64,000 nucleotides of DNA, taken from contig CM059193.1 of NCBI GenBank assembly GCA_030323885.1, positions 79,520,578 to 79,584,577 on the forward strand, read 5' to 3'. Of the stretch, positions 1 through 11,289 are shown piece by piece. The position numbers and the translations under genes are program-made. This DNA comes from Branchipolynoe longqiensis (Eukaryota; Annelida; Polychaeta; Phyllodocida; Polynoidae). Under the pieces are notes generated by a model, which was given only the letters and a program-made list of their open reading frames with translations, had not been told where the DNA came from and did no database searches. Positions within the stretch are counted from its first letter, which is position 1; each line of letters opens with the position of its first letter.

Positions 1-104
1 TTACATAACTGACTGCCGTTTATAATCCCCGCAGAGATTATATAACTTCTTCCCCATTTATTTTATGTCTGTTCATTGATACTTGTTATGGTTTTAGGTA
101 CTAC

Positions 105-335
105 CAATAGTACCATATGGTTATATCAGGACAGTAAACACACATGGTGACCATATAGGGCTGCCCCACTGAGCGATTGGGCCGGTGGCACCAGGTTACA
201 ATATATCAGTCAGTAACATACCACTGATAAGTGATATTGCGCAAAACAAGTCCTTTTATCATATCTGAGTAAGCTAAGCATCAGACGAGTAGGTTACTGG
301 TTAGCCTCAACCGGGGTTTGAACCATACATATACG
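105..335 (-). mobile_element. SINE-A copy, degraded
   Basis: Weak but ordered match to the antisense SINE-A consensus: a 'tatcaggac' tail part, 'catggtgacc', 'ctgccccactg', then 'ttactggttagcctcaacc' followed by a B-box-like 'ggggtttgaacc'. Both ends are eroded, so the limits are approximate. Confidence 0.55.
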
Positions 336-505
336 GGATGTTCTCTGAAACTAGGCACCAAAGTGTAACATGGAGACCCAAAGCGAACACATACCAAATA
401 ATAGCAGCATAAATGTTTTTTTCTTTTTTTTTCTCTTGAAGATTTATACTGCCTATCATGGATAAGTCTGAACAGACTTGTTTTCACCATTAGACAGTTT
501 GGCGA

Positions 506-733
506 TAGAAAGCCCGAGCCTACACTTTTACCGACCCAAGGGATTTTTAGCCCCCCACACCACATAGACATGGTATGAGAGCAACTGGCCTTTGATGACG
601 CTGTAAGTTATCCACAGCGGTGGAAATCCAAATTGGCAGAGGTGGGGGCACGGAGAATAGAACCACCGACCTTCAGATTAGGAGTCTGACCAGAAAAAAG
701 TCAGACACTCTAACCACTCAGCCACAGAGAACA
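506..733 (-). mobile_element. SINE-C copy, tRNA-derived
   Basis: Read on the minus strand, this begins with a tRNA-like head (A box 'TGGCTGAGTGGTTAGAG', B box near 'GGTGGTTCTATTC') and continues into a body ending 'GTAGGCTCGGGCTTTC'. A second copy at 62195-62432 aligns along nearly its whole length with about ten differences, which shows a dispersed family. The B box departs from the GGTTCGANNCC consensus, so this copy is unlikely to be a functional tRNA. Confidence 0.85.
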
Positions 734-1404
734 TCACATGTTCATATGAAGGTTTACAATGTTGTGCATATCACAGTTTAAAAAAAAAAAGCTAGTTTGC
801 TTCTTTTTTTATTATCTTACTTGGAGGTGGAGCGGAGGTGGAGGGGAGGGAAGAAGTGGAGGGGTGGAGGTGGTGGAGGGGGAGGGGGAGGGGGAGGTGG
901 GAGAAGGGGTGGTTGTGGTAGAAAGGACCCTGTAAGCGTCCATCGAGGTCATGGCCACGGTAGGCGATCAAGGCAGGACTGATTATACTGATTCGCCGCC
1001 AAGTGTCGCAGTGGTGAGGGAGGAGCAGGTGACTTCCACATTAGGCGTGGCACAGGCAGGTCTCGTCTCCACGTGGGCAGTGACGAGAATCACGCGAGCC
1101 AAGGAGGGCGAGGGGAACCCTATCCCACACTGCCCCCGAACTCAAAGCAAGATCAGAATGACTCACACTCACAGTGAGCCTTTGTATCATCGTAGCGAGA
1201 GGTTGGTGATAGTAATAAAAAAAAGAGAGAATATATACGCATTCTATTTATATGTGAGAGATAACGTATTATATGAATATAAAGGGGCGGAGCATCTTAT
1301 GATATTTATTTCTCTTTTAATATGCATGCTATTTATTATTTATTATTTATTTGGTCAGGTGATCAACCTCCCTACAGGGCGCAGCCAACCGCCACTCGAA
1401 TTCA
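734..1404. other. No gene seen; GGA-rich tract
   Basis: A G-rich, GGAGGT/GGGA-type purine tract occupies about 825-935. The remainder is unique-looking sequence with no recognisable coding or repeat match. Open frames here owe their length to the purine tract. Confidence 0.5.
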
Positions 1405-1529
1405 TAATGCACCCGCGTTTTTGCCAAAGCCAAGTCAAAGTCGAAACCAAAGCTCGGTTAAACCAATGATCGGTTAATCCAGACAAATTTCTAGGGTCCC
1501 TTCAAGTTTGGTTTAACGGGGTTATACTG
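1405..1529 (+). mobile_element. M5 fragment (right end)
   Basis: The right end 'GTTTAACGGGGTTATACTG' is followed by TA and matches the M5 terminus at 2834-3147. The interior, from 'AATGCACCCGC' onward, is nearly identical to 3217-3324, so two copies of a truncated subfamily are present. No matching left end is visible. Confidence 0.75.
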
Positions 1530-2225
1530 TATATATATATGGACAAAGAAGGTAGAGAAGACAAGCTCATCTATCACTGCGATAAAACCATCTAGGTAGA
1601 CCCCCCCCCCCCTTGTGATAAAAACATCTTGTCCGGGTTACTTTGGGTTAAACTTTTTTTTTTTCAATCTTCAGAAGCAAATATATATAACAGTTCACCA
1701 TTGAACATACAGAAGGGAAAATCACACAGCTTATTTATTTTCATATACAATTTTTGTTGACATCGCTGCGGACGGTAATATATTTGTGTGTTTAAAAGAA
1801 AAATTATGTCGATTTTAAACAAGGTATATAATTTTCTGAGTAGTATGACACACATAGATTATGTCACATAGTCCTTATGCTGTCGTGTATTTATAACTAG
1901 ACTTCAACTGTGCATATCTCGCAGAGTTTCCGACAGGGTTCACACAATATTGCCTGACGCCCGTAGCCGTTATATTCAAGCCACTACATATGCACGTATC
2001 GGTGATACATACAATACGCATGCGCACACAAACACTCGCTCTTACCATGCGCTATTTGTTGGTTATTTATAAGTGGGCGTGTGTTTGGAGAGAGGGAGGG
2101 AAGGATCCGTCCTTATATAGTATGCTCTTTCATCCATCTTGCACAATCCACTTTCTTGTTACGGTTGATGGTTTTAACTTGTTGTCCTTTTTGTTTTCTT
2201 AAAAGAAAAATATAGCACTTCCGAT
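1530..2225. other. No gene seen
   Basis: AT-rich sequence with a poly-C run near 1601-1612. No repeat family or coding sequence was recognised. Confidence 0.5.
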
Positions 2226-2438
2226 CTAGGCATTACTCGGATAGGACAAGGATCAGTTTACTCAGTATCAGCATAATATCACTGAGTCGGAAATCGGGTC
2301 ATGGTTCCAGTAGTCTGGTCCCCAAGTAGGGCAACACTATAAAGTCACTATCAGTGCGCACTGTCACAAGCCGGTACTCATCCTGATATGACCGTAGATG
2401 TTTCTAGGATGTAAAACCCTAACAAACAAACAAGCTAT
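2226..2438 (+). mobile_element. SINE-A copy, 5' truncated
   Basis: Runs from the mid body ('gcattactcggataggac') through 'cactataaagtcac' and 'atcctgatatgacc' to the tail 'aaacaaacaagc'. The tRNA-like head is missing, which is the usual product of incomplete reverse transcription. Confidence 0.85.
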
Positions 2439-2833
2439 ACAGGCCGGACAATGCACTCTGCTCCACCCAAGTCTTGGGTTTTATCTAGATCAATGTTAAC
2501 CATTCACCGGTAGAGCAAACATGTGGTGGGAGAGTGTAAGTGAGGTGGAGACTAACAATGAATGCTACATGACTCAGTGCAAGACGTGGGAGGAGACGAC
2601 TTGGTGTCACTACACTAAGTATGCCAGCCGTCACCTCGAGGTCTATTTATAGATACTCTGCTCCTGTTAGTGTATGTACACTGCATTGACACTACAGAGC
2701 AGTGTACATATGGATGTGTACAGTACTGGTGCTCAGTAAATACTAAATTAATTAATCAAAAATATATTAATACAGGAACTCATGCAATCGCATGGCTTTC
2801 CATTAGTAGTGGGTCGTTCTCAGAAACTGAGTA
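2439..2833. other. No gene seen
   Basis: No repeat match or coding signal was recognised between the SINE-A tail and the M5 element. Confidence 0.5.
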
Positions 2834-3147
2834 CAATCTAACCCCGTTAAACCAAGCTCGGTTAAACCAAACGATCGGTTAATCCAAACTTTTTTCAGAG
2901 ACCCGGCAAAATACTACTATTTATCATATGAAAAAAGTTGGTTAAACCAAATAATCCAAACAAAATTGTCGGACCCCAGGCCACTGCCGGTACGGTTAAA
3001 CCAAACTTTCATATGGTTATAAGATCATCTGAGACCCCACCGATTTTTTTAATATGATAAATGGTAGTATTTTGCCGGGCCGCCAAAAAAAGTTTGGATT
3101 AACCGATGGTTTGGTTTCATGGAGCTTTGTTTAACGGAGTTATATTG
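2834..3147. mobile_element. M5 MITE, long TIRs, TA flanks
   Basis: The two ends form an imperfect inverted repeat of roughly 110 bp: the left begins 'CAATCTAACCCCGTTAAACC' and the right, reversed, begins 'CAATATAACTCCGTTAAAC'. TA lies immediately outside both ends (2832-2833 and 3148-3149), as expected for Tc1/mariner-type integration. At 314 bp and without an ORF, it is a non-autonomous element. Superfamily assignment rests on the TA target and the general style of the ends only. Confidence 0.85.
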
Positions 3148-3216
3148 TATATACATAAAAAACAATAATCAAAGTGTCCACATACAATGTATCATGTGCA
3201 ATAGACGCTTGCTAAT

Positions 3217-3324
3217 GCATAATGCACCCGCAAAGTCGAAGCCAAAGCTCAGTTAAACCAATGATCGGTTAATCCAAACAAATTTCTAGGGTCCCTTCAA
3301 GTTTGGTTTAACGGGGTTATACTG
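3217..3324 (+). mobile_element. M5 fragment (right end)
   Basis: Near-duplicate of 1405-1529, ending 'GGTTTAACGGGGTTATACTG' followed by TA. It lies just 70 bp beyond the complete M5 element. Confidence 0.75.
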
Positions 3325-4075
3325 TACTACTTTATGACATGGAAACCAAAAGTGAAAGCATTCTAAATAGTCATAGAAAATATTCCAACTTATAGCAGAA
3401 TCCATAGTAATATGAAGGTTCATATGTGGTGCATATGTCAGAGTTGAAATTTTCTTTTTTCACTTTTTTATTTTAAGCTTAAACAGATTGAGAAAGCTGT
3501 TAACATTAACCGTTTAATATCCACCCATAACATCATTTTAACACACATCCATAGCATCATTTTATCATACAACAAATTCAAAAAAGATTTTATTGATTAC
3601 TGTTAAGAATTGTTGTTGAAAAAAACATTTAGTAGATGTATGGTGTTGATATGCAAATTTTCATATTTTCACTGTAGCACAAAATCACATAAGCATATTT
3701 TGGATACATTTTGTGGGATAGATAAATTATATATATTATTGCTAACATACTTAATACAGAGTTAACGATAACTATTTGACTTACTACCCCCCATAACCTG
3801 CTTGCAGTCAACTTTAATTATGTATTCATTGCATACACTAAGAAAAATAACAAGAGAGCAATTCTTCGCTGACTTTGTAAAGCTAACCTACATAGACACT
3901 ATATATATCACTATTGTATTGTAGCGAACGATCATGCAATTAATAACACACAATTTTATTTTTATTTTTAAAGGACCATCTGAGGCAGATGTGATATGGA
4001 TGTCGGAGGGAGGGCAGGGGCAGGAGGGATGGAGGTACTTCTTGTACACTACTTTGGCGAACACCTTAGTATTGT
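3325..4075. other. No gene seen; AT-rich
   Basis: Strongly AT-rich sequence with no recognisable coding region or repeat. Confidence 0.5.
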
Positions 4076-4436
4076 TTGTTTGTTTGTTTGTTTGTTTGTT
4101 TGTTTGTTTGTTTGGTTGAATGTTTTGCCTTGACAACGTCTAAGATCATATCAGTACGGGTACCGACTTGTGACAGTGCACACTCATGGTGACTTCATAG
4201 TAATGCCCCACTACGAGATAAGGCTGCTGGTATCATACCCAATTTCCCACTCAGCCACATTATCCTAATACTGAACTAACCAGTCCTTGCCCTATCCTAG
4301 CAATGTTAAATGCCAGGCTACGTATTGACAAGTATTCATTCTGTAAGTTATTGGTTTGACTCAATCGGATATAAAACTCCCGACCTTCCACAAGAGAAGC
4401 CTGCGTTCTACCAATTCGGCCACCGCGTCCGGTTAA
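4076..4436 (-). mobile_element. SINE-A copy, near full length
   Basis: The (GTTT)n run at 4076-4118 is the antisense of the SINE tail. It is followed by the full antisense body ('acaacgtctaagatcatatcag', 'accgacttgtgacag', 'cactcatggtgac') and the tRNA-like head at the right edge ('ttctaccaattcggccacc'). Confidence 0.9.
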
Positions 4437-4704
4437 ACCTTAGTATGGGATTAAGACTTAATACTACTTCTTCATATCAGCCCTGGCTATGATAACTAGG
4501 TGATATTACTGATAAGCTTAATTCTAGATAGCATGTGCAATTCTGGTCACTAAAGGAAGATGTGCCCTTTATTCTGGTTGCTGACAGTACGGTACCTTAC
4601 AGCATGTGGAATGCCGGTACCGGCTGGTAGACACAAACGGTACGTACCTGAAAGTACAAGAACAACAGGTAAGTCAATTACATTCATTGTACGATTGCTA
4701 TATA

Positions 4705-5026
4705 CAGGGATGAAAGTGATCTCTGGGGAAAAAAAGCGGAAATGCTGATATTCTCCCATAGGTTTAACACTGTCAGGGAATCGCGGAAAAATGTCCGGAA
4801 GTTGTGTTTCATATATATTGGTATACGCTGATAGTGCTGCGCCGTATGAAGCATGTATAGTAGTAGTATACGCTGATAGTGCTGCAGCATTTGGAGCATT
4901 TATTAGTGGTATACGCTGCTAGTGCTGCGGCGTTTGCACCACGTATTAGTATAGATCTACGCTGATGGTGCTGCAGGATTGAAAAATCCCGGAAATCCGC
5001 GCAAACGCGGAGATCTTTCATCCCTG
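4705..5026 (+). mobile_element. M1 MITE with TATATA TSD
   Basis: Begins 'CAGGGATGAAAG' and ends 'CTTTCATCCCTG', with the 6-bp direct repeat TATATA at 4699-4704 and 5027-5032. Between the ends lie GCGGAAAT/CCGCG words and a few copies of a roughly 41-bp unit ('gtatacgctgatagtgctgc'). No ORF is present, so it is non-autonomous. A 6-bp TSD is unlike hAT (8) or Tc1/mariner (TA); IS3EU- or Dada-type transposases are candidates by TSD length only. Confidence 0.93.
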
Positions 5027-5061
5027 TATATACTACGATTAAGCAGAGGCAATTTCTTCCT

Positions 5062-5812
5062 GATTCCACCCCACATGCCCTATCCTAATAATGCCGAGCA
5101 CCAGGCTAGGACACAAGTATCAATTTTGTAACGTTATATGTAACGGCGATGGACGTGAATATGGCCTATGCTGCCGACACGGCGTTAAGAAACCACAAAT
5201 CGATCAATCAATTTAGTAAAACATTGCTTTGATTTGGCCGGGATTAGAACCAATGACCAGTGCCAATGATTTTCCGTGATCGCGGAAAACGGATGGAAAT
5301 CGCGGATTGCCAAGTTTGAAACGGAATTCATAAGTTGGAGCGGAATTCCGTTATTTTCATGTCAAATCCATTATTTTGAACTAAAAGTGACAGAATAAAG
5401 CCTAAATTGATCAAATACCACTTCTCCATAGTCATGATCTCCAATCTCTTCTCTAACATCAGTATTTATTTTAATTTTATTTGTCATTCTTTTGTGTGAC
5501 GATCATGTTGCGATGTGTTACATTACTATTTGAATTGGTATCATTATAATAAAAGTGCAGTGTGAAGTTGAATGCTAAGTCCCCGTCAATTAATTCTAAC
5601 ATGATAGCAATACATAAGTAACATAATCAAGCATAAAATTAAACAGTGTGGAATGGAATTTTTTTTTTCTTCTGAAATGGAATTGAAACGGAATTTGCTA
5701 TTTGGTGAAATGGAATTTGCCTTATTTTGAAACGGAAAATCATTGGCACTACATGACCTTCCATACGGGAATGCAGCACTCTTACCGATTTTTCCCATTC
5801 CGTCCGGTTTAC
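5062..5812 (-). mobile_element. SINE-A copy split by a hAT-like insertion
   Basis: The left part (to 5258) carries 'ccctatcctaataatgccgag', 'ccaggctagg' and 'gattagaacc'. The right part (5751-5812) resumes at 'gaccttccatacgggaatg' and ends in the head sequence. The two fit together as one antisense SINE-A once the inverted-repeat element at 5259-5750 is removed. Confidence 0.65.
5259..5750. mobile_element. hAT-like MITE inside SINE-A
   Basis: Inverted ends 'AGTGCCAATGATTTTCCGT' flank 492 bp that is rich in GAAACGGAATTTG-type words. The flanking 8-mers CAATGACC and ACATGACC match at 6 of 8 positions, compatible with a decayed 8-bp TSD. No transposase is present. The hAT label is an inference from TSD length only. 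Confidence 0.65.
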
Positions 5813-5845
5813 ATTGTAGGACATGGATTCAGATGTTCTGTGTTC

Positions 5846-6165
5846 GGGTTTGTTGGGGTTTTACATCCTGGAAACAGCTACGGTCATATAAGGATGATCA
5901 CCGACTTGTAACAGTGATCAGTGTGTACTCATGGTGACATTTTAGTGCTGACCCACTGGGAGACTAGGCTGCCAGCACCATGACCCACTTTCCCATTCAG
6001 TCACATTATCCTGATATTGAGCTGACCAGTTCTTGCCCTATCATAGTAATGCTGAGCGCCAGGCTAGGTAGGTAGCGACAAGTATCCATTTTGTAAGTCA
6101 TTGGTTTCACTCGGCTGGGTTTCTAACACCCGACCTTCCTGCACTCTATCGATTCAGCCACCATG
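5846..6165 (-). mobile_element. SINE-A copy, near full length
   Basis: Antisense body from 'ggttttacatcctggaaac' through 'ctcatggtgacattttagtg' and 'agtcacattatcctgata' to the head 'ctctatcgattcagccacc'. It begins within 35 bp of the previous SINE-A copy. Confidence 0.9.
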
Positions 6166-6427
6166 TATGGTCAGATATATATATTCAACCTGTTAGCAAT
6201 CCATCACATGGATGTGAAAAGCAGATCCCAAGTTAACAATAGTATCTCATTTAGTGACTCAGAACAGACAAAGAGCACCACCAGTGGCTTGCCCCCCCCA
6301 CCCCCCCCCCACACACACACACTCATTCATCACCATTGTGTTTCACCCCGAGCATATGTATATTCGATATTGAATAGCAATCACACTTAGGCTACTGGCT
6401 GCAAGTAGTTGTTTCCAAAGTAAGCAA
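6166..6427. other. No gene seen; C-rich/CA tract
   Basis: A poly-C tract running into (AC)n lies at about 6293-6322. The rest is unremarkable. Confidence 0.5.
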
Positions 6428-6838
6428 TAACTAATGCAGCGAAGGAAAGCGACTAACTTACTGGCTTACTTCAGGGATGAATGTGGTGTTCGTAAAAATA
6501 AATTTAAAGCGGAAATCTATGCCTATAAATGAGATTATCTGTAAACTGACAGCGAATTTCTGCGAAAAAAACGGATATTCTCTCATGGGCTTAGCACTGT
6601 CAGGTTCTATGTACACTACTCTGTTGTGGCTAATAACTAATGCAGCGAAGGAAAGCGACTAACTTACTGGCTTACTTCAGGGATGAATGTGGTGTTCGTA
6701 AAAAATAATGTTAAAGCGGAAATCTATGCCTATAAATGAGGTTATCTGTAAACCGACGGCGAATTTCCGCGAAAAAACGGATATTCTCTCATGGGCTTAG
6801 CACTGTCAGGTTCTATGTACACTACTCTGTTGTGGCTG
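6428..6838. repeat. Tandem duplication, 206-bp period
   Basis: The segment beginning 'taactaatgcagcg' at 6428 recurs at 6634, and the two run in parallel to 'ctctgttgtggc' with few differences. The unit includes the flank of the M1 element plus its 5' end, so the locus now has two CAGGGATGAA starts (6472 and about 6682). The duplication therefore happened after M1 inserted. Confidence 0.9.
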
Positions 6839-6942
6839 TATTATCACCTATGCCTACGCTGACAGTGCTGCAGGGTGCAGCATAAAATTGGCATACACTG
6901 ATGGTGCTGCATGGTGCAGCATGGTGTTAGTCTACACTGACA

Positions 6943-7564
6943 CAGAGAGCGTGTATATAAACAGATGAGAGGGACAACTGTCATACTAGACCCTGTAACA
7001 GCTGCCGACTGTGGCGCTCCAAGTGGTGGTTGTTGAACAAATGGGCAAACTCAAGGCATTGTCAATGGCAGTGAGCAATCTTCATACAGAAAACGTTAAA
7101 TATCTCTAAAACTACAACACCTAGAAACAAACTGATTGGAATACACATAGAAAACATGTTTACCAACAAGATTATATTAAATTGATATGGTTAGGGTTCT
7201 GGATTTCTATTAATTTGGAATAAAACTGATGTTTTTCACTACGCGTACGGCAAACTCAAGGCATTGTCAATGGTCGTGTGCAATCTTCCTACAGAAAACG
7301 TTAAATATCTCTAAAACTACAACACCTAGAAACAAACTGATTGGAATCCACATAAAAAACATGTTTACCAAAAGGATTATATTAAATTGATAATGTTAGG
7401 CTTCTGCATTTTTATTAATTTTGAATAAAAACAAATGTTTTGCACTGCACGTACCGTCAAACTCAAAGCTTGTTCAACACTAACCGCCAGGAACGCCACT
7501 GTAGCCTGTGTTACCGATTTTCGCGGGAGTTGTCCCTCTCATCTGTTTATATACACGCTCTCTG
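6943..7564. mobile_element. 622-bp TIR element with ACTGACA TSD
   Basis: The left end 'CAGAGAGCGTGTATATAAAC' is mirrored at the right end, and the inverted match continues inward for about 37 bp and then intermittently ('gttgaacaa'). The 7-bp direct repeat ACTGACA lies at 6936-6942 and 7565-7571. The interior holds two copies of a roughly 210-bp unit. It is nested inside the M1 minisatellite and carries no ORF. Confidence 0.9.
7045..7470 (+). repeat. Two ~210-bp subrepeats
   Basis: Units begin 'ctcaaggcattgtcaatgg' at about 7050 and 7256. They share 'ctctaaaactacaacacc', 'aacaaactgattggaat' and 'gattatattaaattgat'. The same unit occurs twice in the element at 63376-63845, which has different termini. 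Confidence 0.9.
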
Positions 7565-7574
7565 ACTGACAGTG

Positions 7575-7865
7575 CTCTGGCGCTTAAACAACGTATCAGC
7601 ATACGCTGATAGTGCTGCGGCGTTTGACCAAATGTATTACCATACGCTGATACAGTGATAGTGCTGCAGCGTTTGACCAAATGTATTACCATACGCTGAT
7701 AGTGCTGCGGCGTTTGACCAAATGTATTACCAAACGCTGATAGTGCTGTGGCGTTTGACCAAATGCATTACCATACGCTGATAGTGCTGCGGCATTTGAC
7801 CAAATGTATTACCATATGCTGATAGTGTTGCGGCGTTTGACCAAATGTATTACCATACCCTGATA
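7575..7865. repeat. 41-bp minisatellite within M1
   Basis: About seven units of the form 'gtattaccatacgctgatag' plus 'tgctgcggcgtttgaccaaat'. The same unit appears in one to four copies in other M1 elements, so unit number varies between copies. Confidence 0.9.
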
Positions 7866-7933
7866 GTGCTGTGGGATTGCAGCATAGTAAAAGCCGCGGA
7901 AATCCGCGAAATGGCGGAGTTCTTTCATCTCTG

Positions 7934-8845
7934 TTACTTGAAGAAGTAAGCAAGAAGGTTCCCTGCTGAAAGACCTCATATTAAAGAGAACAGAGCTGCA
8001 GTGAGAAATCCGCCCTGTTGATGATAGAGAAGTCTCTACACGTGATGAGCTAAGGGGTCAACTCAAAGTACTCTATTCGTATAATCACATGAACCCAGGA
8101 CTGTGCAGGGTTCTTAATTCGGAATTATATCAGGGGTCTGTGATCTGTGCAAGGGTAAAAGTGACGGCAAAAAAAACAACAAAAAAACAACAAAAAAAAC
8201 AAAAACAAAAACACGGAAATCTATGACGAGGTATCTATAAATAATTGAGAACAGTCAACAAAATGTTACTGCAATAATAGTATCATTATCCTAGTAATTA
8301 CTACTTTAAATTCCCCATTATCAAGCAACTTTCCAGGATGAAAGTAATCGCAGACATATAAAGAAAATGATTTTTTTTTTTAAAGGGAAAATTGGTGGGT
8401 CGTTGGGCATTATAATATAGCCACAACCAGGACAGTGGAACACTCTCCAATGGTAGTTAGTCAGTGCTGATTAATCAGTGGAATGGAGCTAGTGGACTGA
8501 TCAGTGGAATGAAGTACTGGATGAAACTAGACTTCCATGATTCCCTGACAATGTTAAGCTTATGAGAGAATTTCATAGTTTTCAAGGAATTTCAACCGCA
8601 TTCAGTATGCACCAGCCACCAGCAGCCTGAGCAGCATTAAGTGTTTCTGGAATTTTGTGTTGATATTAGGTAGTAGATGGAGAAAAATATCTATAAATTA
8701 TAATTAAATAGTTTTTTAATTGCAATTTTACTACTTACATATTATAGAAACGACACAAATCGCAGATTTACCAAAAATGGCGGAAATTCGTACATTACAT
8801 ACATGTAATTTATACACATACATACATACGTCGGTATGTGTATAA
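7934..8845. other. No gene seen
   Basis: An A-rich run lies at about 8169-8215. The string 'ccaggatgaaagtaatcgcag' near 8333 resembles an M1 5' end but has no partner. Nothing else was recognised. Confidence 0.45.
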
Positions 8846-9420
8846 GGGTTCTTCTTTGCTGCTGGTCCTAATTGGTTGGTCCTCACATTGTAACTGTTTT
8901 TGTCTAAATTAATTCTCCTTTTCATACCAAATGAAGAAAATTCCTTTTATTATACCCCAAAGAAGCAATGACAGCAATCCAGTGAGAAAAAAATGTTTGG
9001 TTTATTTTTTATTGCAAAAATAGATTCATTAGTCACGCAAATATGACAGCTAAAAATGGGAATGGTGAAACAGTACTACTTGTGTTGGAAACTACTTCAT
9101 TCTAGACCAAAATATTCAAACATAGCTAGTTTATTTGCAAAGTTGTAACATGCAAAAATGTCAGAAAACTAATTTTAGGACTATTGAGTGTCTGTGTGTA
9201 AAACAACGATGCTTGAAAGTGAGCATAACGCGTGTTACATGAGGTGTCACGTCATGAAACACGCGTTCACCTTCAATTTTCACAATATCCAACCATGCAA
9301 GCCAGGAAAAACCCTGCTGCTTTAAATAGGATAGCATCATAGATGCCTAGTTCTGAACACAAAAGTTATAATATTATTTCCTAAAATGCATTAAAAGTGA
9401 AATAAAAACTTTGTGTCACG

Positions 9421-9780
9421 GGTGAAACACGCGTAACGGCGAAAATTTATTTTGCGATACAAAATCCAATAATGGATCAAATCTCTTCTCGCCATGATTT
9501 TCAAATATATCGTGGGCATCTACACACCTACTGATGATGTGGTGTCAAGTCATAAACAGGATGTTGCGCTATGATGCTATTAGTGTGGCGTGTCACACTT
9601 CGATGAAGATGAAACACGCGTAACGGCGAAAATTATTTCGCGATACAAAATCCAATAATGGATCAAATCTCTTCTCACCATGATTTTCAAATATACCGTG
9701 GGCATCTACACACCTACTGATGATGTGGTGTCAAGTTATAAGCAGGATGTTGCGCTATGACGCTATCACGCGTTCACCTG
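9421..9780. repeat. Tandem duplication, 187-bp period
   Basis: 'gaaacacgcgtaacggcg' at 9424 recurs at 9611. The following 160 bp ('ccaataatggatcaaatctc', 'gtgggcatctacacacctac') are nearly identical between the two units. Confidence 0.92.
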
Positions 9781-9823
9781 TTGTCATCTTCATCCTCTAA
9801 GTCATCGCAATATCTTTTTCTAC

Positions 9824-11125
9824 ATAAGAAAACTTATAACACTCAAAAGAAATATTTGCATACATGTAATGTGTACAAATAATGCCCTGAACAAATACAT
9901 TTTTTGCATGCTATTAGCAGTGTCTAACCTAAGTCATTATTGAGTGTCACATGAAACATGCGTTACATGTTACATGTGTTACAATTCCAAGAACATCAGA
10001 AGTTAGGGAAGTGTTCCAAGATTACTTTGAAATATGTCCACAGCATCAACAACTAATAAGCATAAATATTTTCACCATCTGTGGTGCTTGTTTCATCATG
10101 AAGGAACAACTTTTCCTTTCCATGTAACGCATGTTTCAGTGTCACAATTTTATATCTTCTCTGTTCTACTCTGAAGTGGACGAACACTCATAAAATTGCA
10201 CTTAGTTACTCCTAGTGACTGCTGTTCAAAACCTAACTAGGAAATAATAAGGGTCTTGTTCTAAATATTACATAATGAAGGTTTTTGTGACGGCCGAAAC
10301 ACGCGTAACATTCTCCACTTGGTCATGTTCGAAGCCACCCTGACTTGTAGTCTGGGTCCAAATTGTTTTTGTTTTAAATTGTGTCTTAAAATTGGATGTA
10401 TATGGAACACAACAAGCCTAATTGGGATAGGCTGTAACATATTTCAGTTTTGACCTCCGAGAACCCATTATAAGCAAAACTTGTAACACTCAAAAGACAT
10501 ACTTGCATACATGTAATGTGTAGAAATAATACCCTTAACAAAAACTTTTTTTGTGTGCATACTGTTAGCAATTTCTGAGCCAAGTTATTATTGAGTGTCA
10601 CATGAAACATGCGTTACATGTCACATGAAACATGCGTTACAACTCCAATAACATCAGAAGTTATGGAAGTATTACAAAATTACTTTGAAATATGTCCACA
10701 GCGTCAAAAACTAATAAGCATAATACCTTTTCATGCTCTGTGGTGTTTGTTTGATCTTGAAGAAAAAACTTTTCCTTTCCATGTCACACATGTTTCAGTG
10801 TCACAATTTTATAAGTCCTCTGTTCTACTCTCAAGTGGACGGACCCTCATAAAATTGCGCTTACTTACTCCTAGTGAGTGCAGTTCAAAACCGTACTAGG
10901 AAAAAATAAGGGTTTAGTTCTAAATCTGACACTAGGCGGCTTTTTGTGTCACACCGAAACACGCGTAACGTTCTCCACTTAGTCAAGTTCAAAGCCACCC
11001 TGACGTGCAATCGGGGTCCAAACTGCTTTTCTTTTAATTGTACCTTAAAATAGGATATATGTGGAACACAACAAGCCTAACTAGGATAAGCTGTGACGTG
11101 TTTAAGTTTTTACCCCCGATTCCCC
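9824..11125. repeat. Tandem duplication, ~650-bp period
   Basis: Unit 1 (about 9824-10465) and unit 2 (about 10471-11125) align throughout, for example 'ttactttgaaatatgtccac' and 'cttttcctttccatgt'. Differences are scattered over all three codon positions in the best open frame, so there is no coding constraint. Confidence 0.9.
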
Positions 11126-11161
11126 CTTTTTAGGACCAGCAGCAAAGAAGAACCCATAAAT

Positions 11162-11258
11162 TACATACATACATACATGCATGCATACATGCATACATAC
11201 ATACATGTATACATACATACATAAATGTATACATAAATATATACATACATACATTACA

Positions 11259-11289
<31 letters not shown>

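Larger units (their letters stand above)
6472..7933 (+). mobile_element. M1 element with nested insertion, TTACTT TSD
   Basis: Starts 'CAGGGATGAA' and ends 'CTTTCATCTCTG', with TTACTT at 6466-6471 and 7934-7939. At 1462 bp it is far longer than other copies because it carries a tandem duplication of its 5' end, a 622-bp nested TIR element and an expanded 41-bp minisatellite. No transposase ORF is visible. Confidence 0.9.
8846..11155. mobile_element. 2.3-kb non-autonomous element, 26-bp perfect TIRs
   Basis: The left end 'GGGTTCTTCTTTGCTGCTGG' continues for 26 bp and is matched perfectly in reverse complement at 11130-11155. ATAA lies directly outside both ends (8842-8845, 11156-11159), a possible 4-bp TSD. 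(ACAT)n-type tracts flank both ends. The interior consists of two tandem duplications and recurrent 'GAAACACGCGTAAC' words. No long ORF with coding character was found. Confidence 0.85.

Noticed and set aside
10609..10899. 96-residue frame in the 2.3-kb element
   Set aside because: The paralogous unit at about 9960-10250 carries stops, and differences are not biased to third positions.
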